A stretch of DNA of 62,533 nt from Paraglaciecola chathamensis S18K6 (lineage in GTDB: Bacteria > Pseudomonadota > Gammaproteobacteria > Enterobacterales > Alteromonadaceae), in assembly GCA_000314955.1 (NCBI GenBank), contig BAEM01000037.1:1-62533 (forward strand). The letters run 5' to 3'. The notes below the pieces were generated by a model, which was not told the DNA's origin, did not search any database, and was given only the letters and a program-made list of their open reading frames with translations. Of this stretch, positions 35,341 to 46,018 are shown in pieces. Position numbers and translations under genes: made by a program. Every line of letters begins with the position of its first letter. The first letter of the stretch is position 1.

Positions 35341-37164
35341 TTAATCATCCTGTCCGACGAATAAAGAACATGCACCTTGCTCAGCACCTGTAAGCGTTGA
35401 ACGCATACCAGCAAACATTTCACGGCCCATACCAATTTGATGAGAGGCCACATCGGTCACTTTTGCTTCCCGTGCTGTAAGCTCTGCTTCATCTACGTGC
35501 AGTGTCATGTGACCAGTTTGAGTATCTAGCTCGATAACGTCGCCGTTTTGAACTTTTGCGATCAACCCACCTTTAAGCGCTTCAGGCGTTAAATGGATTG
35601 CAGCAGGTACCTTACCTGACGCACCAGACATTCGTCCGTCAGTCACAAGGGCAACTTTAAAGCCTTTGTCCTGCAACACGCCTAGTGGCGGTGTAAGGCT
35701 GTGAAGCTCAGGCATACCAATTGCTGAAGGCCCTTGGAAGCGCACCACAACAACACAGTCTTTATTCAAATCACCCGATTTGAATGCTGCTGCAAGTTCG
35801 AATTGATCTTCAAACACAACCGCGGGTGCTTTGATTTTGCAATGAGGCTCACGTAACGCTGAGGTTTTCATTACCGCACGGCCTAAGTTACCTGTGAGTA
35901 CGGATAAACCGCCATCGGGTTTAAATGGTTTTTCGACACTGGCAACCACTTCTTTGTCGAAAGACTCAGTCGGGCCATCACGCCAAACAAGTTCACCATT
36001 TTCAAGTTTTGGCTCTTGGGTATAACGCTCAAGACCGTCACCACAAATGGTTTTCACATCGTTATGCAACAAGCCAGCGTTTAATAGTTCTCTGAACAAT
36101 AACGCCATGCCGCCAGCAGCAGTAAAGTGGTTAATGTCTGCTGAGCCATTAGGGTAAATGCGAGTTAGCAATGGTACCGCATCCGAGATATCAGAAAAGT
36201 CATCCCAGTTAATGGTGTAACCCGCCGCTTTAGCAACAGCGACTAAATGCATAGTGTGGTTAGTTGAACCACCTGTTGCTAGCAAGGCCACCAAACCATT
36301 GACGATAGCTTTGGCATCAACAATATGGCCGATAGGACGGTAGTCTTCACCTAAGTCGGTAATACGCGTGACTTGACGAGCCGCAGCGTCTGTTAATGCT
36401 TCACGCAGTGGCGTGCCTGGGTTGACAAACGATGAACCTGGCAAGTGTAAGCCCATGGTTTCAACAACCAATTGGTTACTGTTTGCCGTACCGTAGAAAG
36501 TACAGGTTCCCGCTGAGTGATAAGACTGAGATTCAGCCTCAAGAAGCTCTTCACGGCCTACTTTGCCTTCAGCGTACATTTGACGCACGCGGGCTTTTTC
36601 TTTGTTTGGAATACCTGATGGCATAGGGCCAGCGGGTACGAAAATTGTCGGTAAGTGACCAAAGCTTAAGCCACCAATTAATAACCCAGGGACAATTTTG
36701 TCACATATGCCCAGCATCAAGGTGCCGTCAAACATATTATGCGACAAAGCAACCGCCGTTGACATAGCAATCACATCACGACTCATTAAGCTTAAGTCCA
36801 TTCCAGCATTACCTTGAGTAACGCCGTCGCACATAGCAGGAACACCACCGGCAAATTGGGCGACACTGCCTACTTGCTGAATCGCTTTTTTCAATATTTC
36901 TGGGTAGTCATGGTACGGCTGGTGAGCAGATAACATGTCGTTGTACGAAGAAATAATCGCGATATTTGACTTGGTCATGCTGCGCAAGTCAGCTTTATCT
37001 TCAGCGCCACAAGCGGCAAAACCGTGGGCTAAGTTACCGCAAGACAGGGTGCCACGATGAGGCCCCTGTAAACGCGCTTTTTCAATCTTGTCTAAGTAAG
37101 CTTTTCGCGAATCTTGGCTGCGCTCAATAATTCGCTGGGTAACTTCTTGGATGATGGAATTCAT
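35341..37164 (-). CDS. edd: Phosphogluconate dehydratase
   Basis: Iron-sulfur dehydratase of the IlvD/Edd family that makes KDPG from 6-phosphogluconate, 607 residues. Cluster-ligand Cys lie in [29 protein letters not shown] and [15 protein letters not shown]. Other motifs are [20 protein letters not shown] and [15 protein letters not shown]. The ATG is preceded by GGAGAAAG. It forms the committed Entner-Doudoroff step together with eda. Confidence 0.97.
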   Translation of the reverse strand: MNSIIQEVTQRIIERSQDSRKAYLDKIEKARLQGPHRGTLSCGNLAHGFAACGAEDKADLRSMTKSNIAIISSYNDMLSAHQPYHDYPEILKKAIQQVGSVAQFAGGVPAMCDGVTQGNAGMDLSLMSRDVIAMSTAVALSHNMFDGTLMLGICDKIVPGLLIGGLSFGHLPTIFVPAGPMPSGIPNKEKARVRQMYAEGKVGREELLEAESQSYHSAGTCTFYGTANSNQLVVETMGLHLPGSSFVNPGTPLREALTDAAARQVTRITDLGEDYRPIGHIVDAKAIVNGLVALLATGGSTNHTMHLVAVAKAAGYTINWDDFSDISDAVPLLTRIYPNGSADINHFTAAGGMALLFRELLNAGLLHNDVKTICGDGLERYTQEPKLENGELVWRDGPTESFDKEVVASVEKPFKPDGGLSVLTGNLGRAVMKTSALREPHCKIKAPAVVFEDQFELAAAFKSGDLNKDCVVVVRFQGPSAIGMPELHSLTPPLGVLQDKGFKVALVTDGRMSGASGKVPAAIHLTPEALKGGLIAKVQNGDVIELDTQTGHMTLHVDEAELTAREAKVTDVASHQIGMGREMFAGMRSTLTGAEQGACSLFVGQDD

Positions 37165-37173
37165 ATCTTTCTC

Positions 37174-37866
37174 CTAGGGAGCCCACATTAATTCAACGTC
37201 GGCGTTATTTAGCACCGCGCGTATGGGCATTTCGTGCTCATCGCCACCTTTTACAGCCTTATCAAGTACCTGTTTTTTGCTGTCACCGGTTAAATGCAAA
37301 AAGATATTTTTGCTGTTTAATAGCGCGGGTAAGGTTAACGACATGCGTTGGTTTGGCGCGGTCGTGGGTTGTACAGCTAAGTACGTACGACGGGCGCCCT
37401 GGTCTAAACCTTGATGGATTTGTTCTGAACATGGGAATAATGAAGCAGTATGTCCGTCTTCGCCCATGCCAAGTATTAATACATCAAACGGGGTGTGTAA
37501 TTTAGCAAGATTCGCAGTACAGGTTTCTACTGCATCTTTTGCATTGTCATGTTCAGTTTTAAGGCCAACGAAATTGGCTGCTGCAGCGTTATTTTGTAAT
37601 AACTCACGACGCACCATTTTTTCATTGCTGGCATCGTCGTCCGTTTCAACCCAGCGCTCATCAGCAAGACTAATATCAACCTTTGACCAATCAAGCTCTA
37701 CTTTTGACAATGTATTAAACAATGCCTTGGGCGTTCTGCCCCCAGAAACGACCAAGCTAGCTCGGCCGTTTTCATTTATGCCTGCGGTTAAAATGTCGAC
37801 GATGCTCTGAGCAAAAGTCGCATTAAGTTCATCTGTTGATTGAAAGTTATTTTCATTTAATGACAT
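37174..37866 (-). CDS. pgl: 6-phosphogluconolactonase
   Basis: DevB-type lactonase, 230 residues, hydrolysing the Zwf product. I chose the ATG at 37866 (MSLNENNFQSTDEL) for its GGGAGG site seven bases upstream, lying inside the end of zwf. The upstream extension into zwf is rejected. Motifs are ASLVVSGGRTPKALFNTLSK, VDISLADERWVETDDDASN and LILGMGEDGHTASLFP. It sits one base after the zwf stop, so it is coupled. Confidence 0.95.
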   Translation of the reverse strand: MSLNENNFQSTDELNATFAQSIVDILTAGINENGRASLVVSGGRTPKALFNTLSKVELDWSKVDISLADERWVETDDDASNEKMVRRELLQNNAAAANFVGLKTEHDNAKDAVETCTANLAKLHTPFDVLILGMGEDGHTASLFPCSEQIHQGLDQGARRTYLAVQPTTAPNQRMSLTLPALLNSKNIFLHLTGDSKKQVLDKAVKGGDEHEMPIRAVLNNADVELMWAP

Positions 37867-37867
37867 A

Positions 37868-39358
37868 TTATTTCCTCCCAATTCTGCTTTCATACCAAGC
37901 ACGGTTCTCACGTGCTAGCAATGCGATAGAAGCAACCGGCCCCCATGTACCCGCTTGATAAGGCTCGGGTGGCTCATTGGTGTGTTTCCATGCTTCGATG
38001 ATGCCGTCAACCCATTTCCAGGCATACTCGACTTCATCACGGCTCACAAATAACGCCTGATTACCTAACATGACTTCTAGCAATAACTTCTCGTATGCAT
38101 CTGCAATACGATCGTCTTGGAAGGCTTCAGAGAAACTCAAATTAAGGCGAGACTTTTGTAAATCCATGCCACTTGTACCTGTCAAACCAGGCACCTTGTT
38201 CATTACCGTGACTTCTACGCCTTCATCAGGCTGCAAACGAATTGTTAGCTTGTTTGGCGGTAACTGAGCAAAGCTGTCTTCGAATAAGTTATGTGGTTGA
38301 CGTTTGAAATAGATAACCACTTCACTGGTCTTGTTTGGCAAACGTTTACCAGTACGCAAATAGAACGGCACGCCGGCCCAACGCCAGTTGTCGATATCGA
38401 CGTTCAAAGCAACAAAGGTCTCTGTTTCACTGCGCGGGTTGGCATCTGGCTCATCTAAATAACCAGGTACCTCTTTACCCTTCACGAAGCCACCAATGTA
38501 TTGGCCGCGAACACTCTTTTGATTAATGTTGGTTGAATTGATCGGGCGTAGCGCTTTGAGCACTTTTAACTTCTCACCGCGAATACTGTCCGCATCAAGT
38601 GTTGTAGGAGGCTCCATGGCAATTAGGGTCAAAATTTGTAACAAGTGGTTTTGTACCATGTCACGCATTTGACCTGCAGTATCGAAATATCCCCAACGGC
38701 CTTCAATGCCTACAGATTCAGCGACACTGATTTGCACGTGGTCGATGCTGTTGTGATCCCAGTTGGTAGCAAAAATTGAGTTCGCAAAACGCAATGCAAT
38801 GAGGTTTAAAACCGTTTCTTTACCTAAGTAGTGATCGATACGGTAGATTTGTGATTCGTCGAAAAACTCTGCAACCTGATCATTAATCACTTTAGAGGAC
38901 GCTAAGTCGTGACCGATAGGTTTTTCTAATACGACGCGCATGCTCTTATCGATAACATTTGCCGCTTTAAGGCCACGACAGATATCACCAAAGATCGAAG
39001 GCGGCGTAGCAAAATAACAAACCATGGTGCGAGATACATCTACGTGCTCAGCGAAAACACTGTAACTTTCAGCGTTCTTCATATCGACACAAACGTAATC
39101 TAGTTTGGCGGAAAAGCGCTCCCATGTTTCAGTGCATAACGTCTCACCACTGAACTGTTCAATATTTTCTTTTACTAAAGCCACATATTCTTGCAAGCTG
39201 ATGTCGTCTCGGGCTACCCCTAAGATCGTGGTTTCAGCGTGCATTAGTTCTGCTTTCTCTAACTGGTAAAGCGACGGAAGTAATTTGCGGCGAGCTAAAT
39301 CACCTTTAGTACCAAATAGAACAAAATCGCACGGGGCGGATGAATTATCTAACGTCAT
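37868..39358 (-). CDS. zwf: Glucose-6-phosphate 1-dehydrogenase
   Basis: First gene of the operon, 496 residues. The nucleotide-binding loop is DFVLFGTKGDLARRKLLPSL, the substrate-binding and catalytic segment RIDHYLGKETVLNLIALRFA near residue 176, and VLEKPIGHDLASSK precedes it. It channels glucose-6-phosphate into the Entner-Doudoroff route. A 30-base palindrome fitting HexR lies 92 bases upstream of its ATG. Confidence 0.97.
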   Translation of the reverse strand: MTLDNSSAPCDFVLFGTKGDLARRKLLPSLYQLEKAELMHAETTILGVARDDISLQEYVALVKENIEQFSGETLCTETWERFSAKLDYVCVDMKNAESYSVFAEHVDVSRTMVCYFATPPSIFGDICRGLKAANVIDKSMRVVLEKPIGHDLASSKVINDQVAEFFDESQIYRIDHYLGKETVLNLIALRFANSIFATNWDHNSIDHVQISVAESVGIEGRWGYFDTAGQMRDMVQNHLLQILTLIAMEPPTTLDADSIRGEKLKVLKALRPINSTNINQKSVRGQYIGGFVKGKEVPGYLDEPDANPRSETETFVALNVDIDNWRWAGVPFYLRTGKRLPNKTSEVVIYFKRQPHNLFEDSFAQLPPNKLTIRLQPDEGVEVTVMNKVPGLTGTSGMDLQKSRLNLSFSEAFQDDRIADAYEKLLLEVMLGNQALFVSRDEVEYAWKWVDGIIEAWKHTNEPPEPYQAGTWGPVASIALLARENRAWYESRIGRK

Positions 39359-39449
39359 TGTGTTTAACCTGCTAATTAATAAAACTGCGTGATTGGAATT
39401 GGGCTAATAATAACACTTCAATCATGACTTATCTTTGCCCACAGTTAAC

Positions 39450-39479
39450 AACAAATGTTGTAATTTTACAACGTTTGTT
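39450..39479. promoter_or_regulatory. HexR-like operator between zwf and hexR
   Basis: A near-perfect 30-base palindrome: AACAAATGTTGTAA, TT centre, TTACAACGTTTGTT. The core TTGTAA-TT-TTACAA resembles the HexR consensus TGTAAT-n3-ATTACA, though with a shorter central gap. Its place between divergent zwf and hexR supports control of both. Confidence 0.7.
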
Positions 39480-39633
39480 ATGAAAAGGCGAAGCATTCTG
39501 CCTCTTGATCGGCCATTAAGGACGAATTTTCGCTTTTTTTTGTCAAAAAGTTACAAGAAGGTTACCAAGTTTGCCACCGACAGTGTTATTCTTGGCATTA
39601 CTTCATGATTTTAGTTAAGAATTCTGTGGGCAT

Positions 39634-40488
39634 ATGAACATTCTTGAAAAAATAACTCAGCATAAATTAGCGTTTAGTAAGTCAGAACGTAAAGTAGCCG
39701 AAGTCATTTTGGCGAATCCTCAAGTTGCTATACATAGTAGCATCGCCACGCTTGCCAAAATGTCGGACGTGAGCGAACCCACAGTCAACCGCTTTTGTCG
39801 ACGTTTAGATACCAAGGGCTACCCAGATTTCAAATTGCATTTGGCCCAAAGCCTAGCCAACGGTACCCCTTACGTAAACCGTCACGTTGAAGAAGATGAC
39901 GGCCCTGAGGAATACACTAAGAAAATCTTTGAATCGACCATGGCTTCTCTTGAAGTTGCGCGCCAATCTGTTGATATTAATACAATTAATCGCGTTGTAG
40001 ATTTACTGACTCAGGCGCAAAAAATTTCTTTTTTCGGTTTAGGTGCCTCGGCATCTGTCGCCCACGATGCGTTGAACAAGTTCTTCCGCTTCAATGTACC
40101 GGTGGTTTATTTCGAAGACATTTTAATGCAACGCATGAGCTGCATGAATTCATCTGAAGACGACGTAGTGGTGCTTATCTCCCACACTGGGCGCACCAAA
40201 AGTTTGGTCGAAGTAGCGCAAATAGCCCGCAGTAACGACGCCACTGTGGTAGGCATAACCTCGCAAAACAGTCCTCTGGCAAAAGAATGTAACTTAGTCT
40301 TATCGTTAGAAGTGCCAGAAGACACTGACATGTATATGCCCATGGCATCGCGTATTGCTCAGCTCACATTAATTGATATTTTAGCCACTGGCTTTACTCT
40401 ACGCAGGGGCACGAAGTTCCGCGAAAATTTGAAGCGAGTAAAAGATACGTTACGAGGTTCGCGTTACGATAAACGCAATGAACAGTAG
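39634..40488 (+). CDS. hexR: RpiR-family regulator HexR
   Basis: A 284-residue regulator. The N-terminal helix-turn-helix (about 1-77) has LAFSKSERKVAEVILANP and SDVSEPTVNRFCRRL. The C-terminal SIS sugar-isomerase domain (about 120-260) has KISFFGLGASASVAHDALNK and VVLISHTGRTKSLVEVA, which would bind the effector KDPG. It is divergent from the zwf operon, its expected target. A possible extended -10 (TG-t-TATTCT) is at 39584-39592. Confidence 0.95.
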   Translation: MNILEKITQHKLAFSKSERKVAEVILANPQVAIHSSIATLAKMSDVSEPTVNRFCRRLDTKGYPDFKLHLAQSLANGTPYVNRHVEEDDGPEEYTKKIFESTMASLEVARQSVDINTINRVVDLLTQAQKISFFGLGASASVAHDALNKFFRFNVPVVYFEDILMQRMSCMNSSEDDVVVLISHTGRTKSLVEVAQIARSNDATVVGITSQNSPLAKECNLVLSLEVPEDTDMYMPMASRIAQLTLIDILATGFTLRRGTKFRENLKRVKDTLRGSRYDKRNEQ

Positions 40489-40489
40489 G

Positions 40490-40516
40490 AAAATCATACG
40501 AAAAAGATGATTTTTT
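40490..40516 (+). terminator. Weak terminator after hexR
   Basis: AAAATCAT and ATGATTTT arms around a nine-base loop, followed by TT. It is AT-rich and so weak, but it directly follows the hexR stop. Confidence 0.5.
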
Positions 40517-40608
40517 ACCGGGGATTGGTCTGACCTCGTATCAATAGTCCGCCTTTGATAGCTTTTTTTGTTAAAAAATTTCACAATAATGACTTATTAA
40601 TCTAGTAT

Positions 40609-40629
40609 TTTCGTAATTTAATTACGAAA
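40609..40629. promoter_or_regulatory. HexR-like operator upstream of pykA
   Basis: A perfect 21-base palindrome TTTCGTAAT-TTA-ATTACGAAA. The inner CGTAATTTAATTACG differs from the HexR consensus TGTAAT-n3-ATTACA only at the outermost base of each arm. It lies about 30 bases upstream of the pykA -10. pykA is a known HexR target in Shewanella. Confidence 0.65.
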
Positions 40630-40654
40630 CAGTAATTAATCTGTCAGCTTCAGT

Positions 40655-40663
40655 TGTTATAAT
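40655..40663 (+). promoter_or_regulatory. Extended -10 promoter of pykA
   Basis: TGTTATAAT, a perfect extended -10 (TG-n-TATAAT). No good -35 hexamer sits 17 bases upstream, which suits an extended -10 promoter. The transcript would have a leader of about 150 bases before ATG 40820. Confidence 0.6.
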
Positions 40664-40819
40664 CACACGCTGATAGAGATATAAGATAAGCACGGGTGCA
40701 AATTAGCCTTGGCTTTTATGCACTATCATCTTATCTAGACAGATACTCAAGTATCAGTAAAGAAAATTTAATACCTGCATTCCTGAAACAGTATGCGCCA
40801 CAACCAGAGCAAATTACCT

Positions 40820-42256
40820 ATGTTAAGACGAACCAAAATTTTAGCTACATTAGGCCCAGCAACAGACACTGTTGAGCAAATAGAAGGCATAGTTCAAGCC
40901 GGAGCAAACGTAGTACGCATGAACTTCTCCCATGGTACTGCTCAAGATCATATCGAGCGGGCTGAAAAAGTTCGGCAAGTAGCGAAAAAGCTTGGTAAGT
41001 ACATTGCTATCTTAGGCGATTTGCAAGGTCCTAAAATTCGAGTGGCCAAATTCAAAGACGGATCGATCATTCTTGGTATGGGTGACAAGTTTATCCTTGA
41101 TGCTGATATGGGTCGTGATGACGGTGACCAAAACGCGGTGGGTATCGACTACAAAGCACTGCCTAAAGATGTGAATACCGGTGACATTTTATTGCTAGAT
41201 GATGGCCGTATTCAGCTTAAAGTAGTTGAAGTAGAAGGCAACAAAGTACATACCGAAGTGACGGTAGCAGGTAAATTATCAAACAATAAAGGCATCAACC
41301 GTTTAGGTGGTGGACTTTCTGCTGAAGCATTAACAGAGAAAGACAAAGAAGACATTAAAACGGCTGCCATTATCGGTGTTGATTATTTAGCTGTTTCTTT
41401 CCCGCGCTCTGGGGATGATTTGCGCTACGCTCGTCAGCTTGCTGAAAAAGCAGGTTGCCATGCAATGATTTGTGCCAAAGTAGAGCGTGCTGAAGCCGTT
41501 GCGACTGATGAAGCGATTGACGATATCATTGAAGCGTCTGACGCTGTGATGGTTGCACGTGGTGATTTAGGTGTAGAAATTGGTGATGCTGAGCTAGTCG
41601 GCGTGCAAAAGAAACTTATCGCACGTTCACGCCAATTGAACAAAGTGGTTATCACAGCAACGCAAATGATGGAAACCATGATCACCAGCCCAATGCCAAC
41701 GCGCGCTGAAGTGATGGATGTGGCCAATGCCGTGCTAGATGGAACCGATGCGGTGATGTTGTCAGCAGAAACAGCAGCAGGTGATTACCCTGTTGAAACG
41801 GTTGCAGCTATGGCCCGTGTTTGTGTGGGCGCAGAAACTCATCCAAGCGTTAAAATCTCTAAGCATCGTATGGATGAAAGCTTCGGTTCAGTAAGCGAAA
41901 CGGTTGCGCTTAGTGCAGTTTATGCAGCAAATCATTTGAGCACAGTTAAAGCGATTGTTGCCTTGACTGAAAGCGGCAGCACACCACGCTTAATGTCGCG
42001 TATCACCACTTCATTGCCGATTTACGCTTTGTCTCGTCATGAGTCAACATTAAACATCATGGCGCTTTATCGTGGTGTAAAACCCGCATTTTTTGATTCC
42101 CGTGGCAGTAGCCCAGGTGAATTAACCAAAGATGTAGTTGCCATCATGAAAGAGAAAGGCCTACTAGAGACCGGTGACCTGTTCATCATGACGTATGGTG
42201 ACAATATGGAAACCATAGGTGGCACCAACGCATGTAAGATTGTAGCGGTTAGCTAA
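40820..42256 (+). CDS. pykA: Pyruvate kinase II
   Basis: Converts phosphoenolpyruvate and ADP to pyruvate and ATP, 478 residues from ATG 40820 ([16 protein letters not shown]), matching E. coli PykA in start and length. An alternative in-frame ATG at 40793 adds nine residues; neither has a strong ribosome-binding site. Motifs are [39 protein letters not shown] with the catalytic Lys, [13 protein letters not shown] and [21 protein letters not shown] HexR-like operator precedes it. Confidence 0.93.
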   Translation: MLRRTKILATLGPATDTVEQIEGIVQAGANVVRMNFSHGTAQDHIERAEKVRQVAKKLGKYIAILGDLQGPKIRVAKFKDGSIILGMGDKFILDADMGRDDGDQNAVGIDYKALPKDVNTGDILLLDDGRIQLKVVEVEGNKVHTEVTVAGKLSNNKGINRLGGGLSAEALTEKDKEDIKTAAIIGVDYLAVSFPRSGDDLRYARQLAEKAGCHAMICAKVERAEAVATDEAIDDIIEASDAVMVARGDLGVEIGDAELVGVQKKLIARSRQLNKVVITATQMMETMITSPMPTRAEVMDVANAVLDGTDAVMLSAETAAGDYPVETVAAMARVCVGAETHPSVKISKHRMDESFGSVSETVALSAVYAANHLSTVKAIVALTESGSTPRLMSRITTSLPIYALSRHESTLNIMALYRGVKPAFFDSRGSSPGELTKDVVAIMKEKGLLETGDLFIMTYGDNMETIGGTNACKIVAVS

Positions 42257-42281
42257 TCAGCTCCAACAGCAAACTGAATTT

Positions 42282-42318
42282 AAAGCCGGGACGAATACTA
42301 TTTTGTTCCGGCTTTTTT
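42282..42318. terminator. Terminator after pykA
   Basis: AAAGCCGG and CCGGCTTT arms with an 18-base loop and a run of six T on the plus strand. The A-run on the other side lets it also serve the convergent EAL gene. Confidence 0.8.
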
Positions 42319-42330
42319 ATGTATTTTTAT

Positions 42331-43098
42331 TTAGCTAAACATAAAGTCGACCTGCGGCAAGCATTCAAAACCAGGCTTGGCAAATAAATAGCCTTGCTGT
42401 AAGTCTACGCCTGCCTCGAGTAACCAATTTGATTCACTGACCGTTTCAATACCTTCCGCGAGAGGCTCTATATTCAAATCTCGAAACATATTCACACTGT
42501 GCCGAACAATAGATTGGCGAACGGTATCGCTGTCAATACCACGAATTAAGCCCATGTCCAGTTTGACTATGTTGGTCTGAAAATTTGCCAACAAACCTAA
42601 ACCTGAATATCCCTCTCCAAAATCGTCAATAGCCGTGATAAATCCTTGCTCACGATAATATTCGACAATACCTTTAACATGCAGGGTGTCACTTATTTTT
42701 TCACCTTCAGTAAACTCAAACATAATTTTATTGGTGGGAAAACCATAACGCGTTGCTGCATCCAAAGTGGTACGGATACAACGTTCTGGCTTATAAACAG
42801 CATTAGGCAAAAAGTTGATACTAAGAATGGACGTTATACCAAGTTTCGCTGCTAAGGCGATGGCCTTAACGCGGCATTGTTGATCGAATAAATAGAGATT
42901 GTCCTGATTGACTTGGCTTATTACAGAAAAAGCAGATTCATTGTTAAGGCCACGCACGAGGGCTTCGTATCCAAATACCTCGCGTAACTTAAGATTAACG
43001 ATTGGCTGAAAAGCCATGGTGAAATCAAACCCTAAGTCCCCTGCATTAACACATTTCTTACAAAACGATTTATCTGCAAGTGTTGATCCGTCTTCCAT
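42331..43098 (-). CDS. EAL-domain protein (putative c-di-GMP phosphodiesterase)
   Basis: A 255-residue protein that is almost entirely an EAL domain. Catalytic motifs look complete: YEALVRG, NFLPNAVY, FEFTEGEKI, AIDDFGEGYSGLGLL, VKLDMGLI, AEGIET and QGYLF. A short N-terminus with CKKC and no transmembrane segment suggests a cytoplasmic enzyme, perhaps metal- or partner-binding. ATG 43098 was chosen for its purine-rich GGGCGGAG upstream; a TTG extension is less likely. It resembles the EAL half of BLUF/YcgF-type proteins. The regulated process is unknown. Confidence 0.85.
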   Translation of the reverse strand: MEDGSTLADKSFCKKCVNAGDLGFDFTMAFQPIVNLKLREVFGYEALVRGLNNESAFSVISQVNQDNLYLFDQQCRVKAIALAAKLGITSILSINFLPNAVYKPERCIRTTLDAATRYGFPTNKIMFEFTEGEKISDTLHVKGIVEYYREQGFITAIDDFGEGYSGLGLLANFQTNIVKLDMGLIRGIDSDTVRQSIVRHSVNMFRDLNIEPLAEGIETVSESNWLLEAGVDLQQGYLFAKPGFECLPQVDFMFS

Positions 43099-43394
43099 AC
43101 TCCGCCCTTGAATCAATTAATATATTGATAGGCTAACGCTTAAAAACGCCTTCTACAACTGCAACATTTCACAATCTCCTTAGCAAGTTGATTAACACGA
43201 AGGCCGCTAATGATTAATAACACCCACCATATATCAAGAGTATTTTTTTTGCCTTAAATTGTTGCAAAATCAATATCATGTCGCTTAGGATAGGAATTGT
43301 CACTAGGGTAATTAATGCCACATACCCGCCAAGAAAGAAGTGTTCTTACTTCTTATTTAAAACACTAAAAAATATAATTAATCCAGGAACATAC

Positions 43395-46004
43395 ATGAAA
43401 CTCAATCACTTAAAACTTACGGTGGTAGCCATTGCTGTCGCATCCATTATGCAGGCACAGGCCCAAAGCAAACCCGATACAAGCATAGAAAGAGTAGAAG
43501 TAACAGGCTCCCACATTCGCCGAGGTGACCTAGAAGGCCCCTCCCCTGTCACATCCTTGTCCGCTGAGGACATTATCAAAACAGGGGTTACTGATTTAAT
43601 CGGCTTGTTTACTAAATTACCCATTGCCGGCCAAGGCACGTTTTCAACCCAAGGCAACAGCAGTGACGGCACAGGCAATGGCGGCTCTAGTGTTTCATTG
43701 CGCGGGCTGGGTGCCGATTCAACTCTCATACTGGTTAACGGTCGACGAGTCTCTGTGTCGCCTTTTGCCAATTCGATAGATACCGCCTTCGTAGATATCA
43801 ATAACATCCCCTTGTCAGCCATTAAACGGGTAGATATTTTAAAAGACGGAGCATCTGCAACCTATGGCTCAGACGCCATCGCTGGGGTTATCAATATCAT
43901 CATGAAAGATGATTTCGACGGTTTAGAGTTGTCGGGAAAATACGGTGATACCGCTGATGGAGGAGGCGCAGAATCAAACGCGAGTTTGCTGTTTGGCACT
44001 AGCTCCGACAAATCAAGCCATACCTTTGTGTTAGATTATTTCGATCGTGAAGAAATACTTTATGCCGACCGTGATTACGCAAGCTCGTCTAATCAGTCCG
44101 CTCTTAGGCCAAATGATCCCTACGCTACAGATTTTAGAAGCTCAGCTGGCTACCCAGGGACCATCGCCCTTGCCTCAGACCCCACAGTTCGTCTACCTGA
44201 CACGTTCGGAAATGATGTATGCCCCGCAGACCAAATAGTGGGTGATTTATGCCGTTATGATTATGCGCCGTTTAGTTCGTCTATACCCGCATCAGAACGC
44301 GTCAGCTTTATGTACATGGGTAAGTTTGAGATTAATGACGATCTACGTGCATTTATCGACTTAAACGGGCAAAACTCAAAGACCACGATCCGTGGTGCTG
44401 GTAGCCCAAGCTTTAATGAATTGTTTATGTCCGGGGACAATATAAATCACCCCTTTGCTGACGACCCTACACATCCTTTTTATCAACAAGATTTAACCAT
44501 GCGCCGACGAACAGTCGAAATAGGCAACCGAGAAAAACGGGTTGATTCTGATTATTTTCGCACGGTAATAGGCCTTGAAGGTGGGTTCGGTGACTGGGAT
44601 TGGGAACTCGCTTACAGTTATATTAAAAGCGATTCAATTGAAAGAGGTGTTAATGGCTTTCCTAATTCGCGACGCACACAAGAAGCCATAGACAGTGGTT
44701 TATGGAACCCATTTGAGCCTTCAAGCAATTCCCAAGAAGCGCTTGATTTCATTGAAACCCAAACGACTCGCTATGGTAAGTCCACCAGTAAATCGTTTGA
44801 TGTTCAGGTGTCCGGTCCGATCATGAATATGTCAGCCGGCGACTTGATGTTGGCAGTAGGTGCTGAATATCGCGAACAAGAAATCAGCGACAACCCAGAT
44901 GATCAATTCCTAAGAGGCGAAGTGTTTGGTACTGAAGCAACACAAGCCAACGGCGAGCGCGACAACACTGCTGTGTTTGCTGAACTGGCGATCCCCGTGA
45001 CAGAAACCTTCAATATTCAGCTGGCTGTACGCCACGAAGATTATAGCGATTTTGGCACAACGACGGATCCCAAAGTTGCTTTTATCTGGACGCCAATGGA
45101 TGAACTGTCTATTCGAGGCTCATTTGGCACCGCGTTCCGCGCCCCTTCTTTACATCAAATTGGTCTGGGCAGCACGGACGAGTCGCCTAACTTAGTCGAT
45201 AATGTTCGTTGTGATGCAGTGGGCAATGTCAACAAGGCTTGTGAGCCACAAGAGTACACTGCGGTGTTGACAGGTAACCCGGATCTTGGCCCTGAAGAGT
45301 CAGAAAGCTATAACTTTGGTGTTATTTATGAAATCACCCAAAACATTGATTTCTCTTTAGATTATTACAACTATGACATTGAAAATGTGATCAATAAAGA
45401 CCCCCAATTTAAGTTTACCACTCAAGGAAATAACCCAGAGGTGGTGGAACGATTGCCGTCTAATATAGCAGGCGACCCAGGGGAAGTCGTACGTATCTTC
45501 GACCAGTTCGAAAATTTAGGTAACATCAAAACCTCAGGTCTTGACCTTGATTTAGGTTATAAAACTGAAACGTCATTAGGTGACTTCAAAATCAACTACA
45601 TTTTAAATTATGTATTGAACTACGAGGATATTCGCACTGGGGGTCGCATTGATACTCAAGAAGGTCAGTTCGAGCAACCCGAAGTGCGTTGGACAACTGC
45701 AGCCTCTTGGGTAAAAGACAATTGGAGTGCGAATGTCGCAGTTAATTACATCGGCGAATTTGAACAAGATGCCTCAGTACGGGTGCAATCAGACGGCACA
45801 ATATTGCCTGATATTGATTCTATGATCACAGTGGATACCACCGTTAATTTCATCGGTATAGAGAATACGATATTAACCCTTGGAGCGACTAACCTGTTCA
45901 ATGAAGAGCCGCCATTTAGCTACCATGATTACATGGGACATGTAGTAGGAACCCATAACTCACAAGGTCGTTTTATGTACGTGCAAGCAACTTATAAGTT
46001 CTAA
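43395..46004 (+). CDS. TonB-dependent outer-membrane receptor
   Basis: An 869-residue receptor with a signal peptide at 1-24 (VVAIAVASIMQAQAQ). The plug domain (about 28-160) has the TonB box-like IERVEVTGSHIRRGD, SVSLRGLGADSTLILVNGRR and VDILKDGASATYGSDAIAGV. A 22-strand barrel follows and ends YVQATYKF with the aromatic C-terminal residue. The start at 43395 has AGGAAC upstream; a longer in-frame start gives no signal peptide. It is of the large Alteromonadales TonB family, which often imports oligosaccharides or peptides. The substrate is unknown and no transport partner is adjacent. Confidence 0.9.
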   Translation: MKLNHLKLTVVAIAVASIMQAQAQSKPDTSIERVEVTGSHIRRGDLEGPSPVTSLSAEDIIKTGVTDLIGLFTKLPIAGQGTFSTQGNSSDGTGNGGSSVSLRGLGADSTLILVNGRRVSVSPFANSIDTAFVDINNIPLSAIKRVDILKDGASATYGSDAIAGVINIIMKDDFDGLELSGKYGDTADGGGAESNASLLFGTSSDKSSHTFVLDYFDREEILYADRDYASSSNQSALRPNDPYATDFRSSAGYPGTIALASDPTVRLPDTFGNDVCPADQIVGDLCRYDYAPFSSSIPASERVSFMYMGKFEINDDLRAFIDLNGQNSKTTIRGAGSPSFNELFMSGDNINHPFADDPTHPFYQQDLTMRRRTVEIGNREKRVDSDYFRTVIGLEGGFGDWDWELAYSYIKSDSIERGVNGFPNSRRTQEAIDSGLWNPFEPSSNSQEALDFIETQTTRYGKSTSKSFDVQVSGPIMNMSAGDLMLAVGAEYREQEISDNPDDQFLRGEVFGTEATQANGERDNTAVFAELAIPVTETFNIQLAVRHEDYSDFGTTTDPKVAFIWTPMDELSIRGSFGTAFRAPSLHQIGLGSTDESPNLVDNVRCDAVGNVNKACEPQEYTAVLTGNPDLGPEESESYNFGVIYEITQNIDFSLDYYNYDIENVINKDPQFKFTTQGNNPEVVERLPSNIAGDPGEVVRIFDQFENLGNIKTSGLDLDLGYKTETSLGDFKINYILNYVLNYEDIRTGGRIDTQEGQFEQPEVRWTTAASWVKDNWSANVAVNYIGEFEQDASVRVQSDGTILPDIDSMITVDTTVNFIGIENTILTLGATNLFNEEPPFSYHDYMGHVVGTHNSQGRFMYVQATYKF

Positions 46005-46018
46005 CGTAGCCAGTGTCC

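Noticed and set aside
43278-43394. Upstream extension of the TonB receptor
   Set aside because: Adds a non-conserved stretch that would bury the signal peptide; the ATG at 43395 has AGGAAC and a clean signal sequence.
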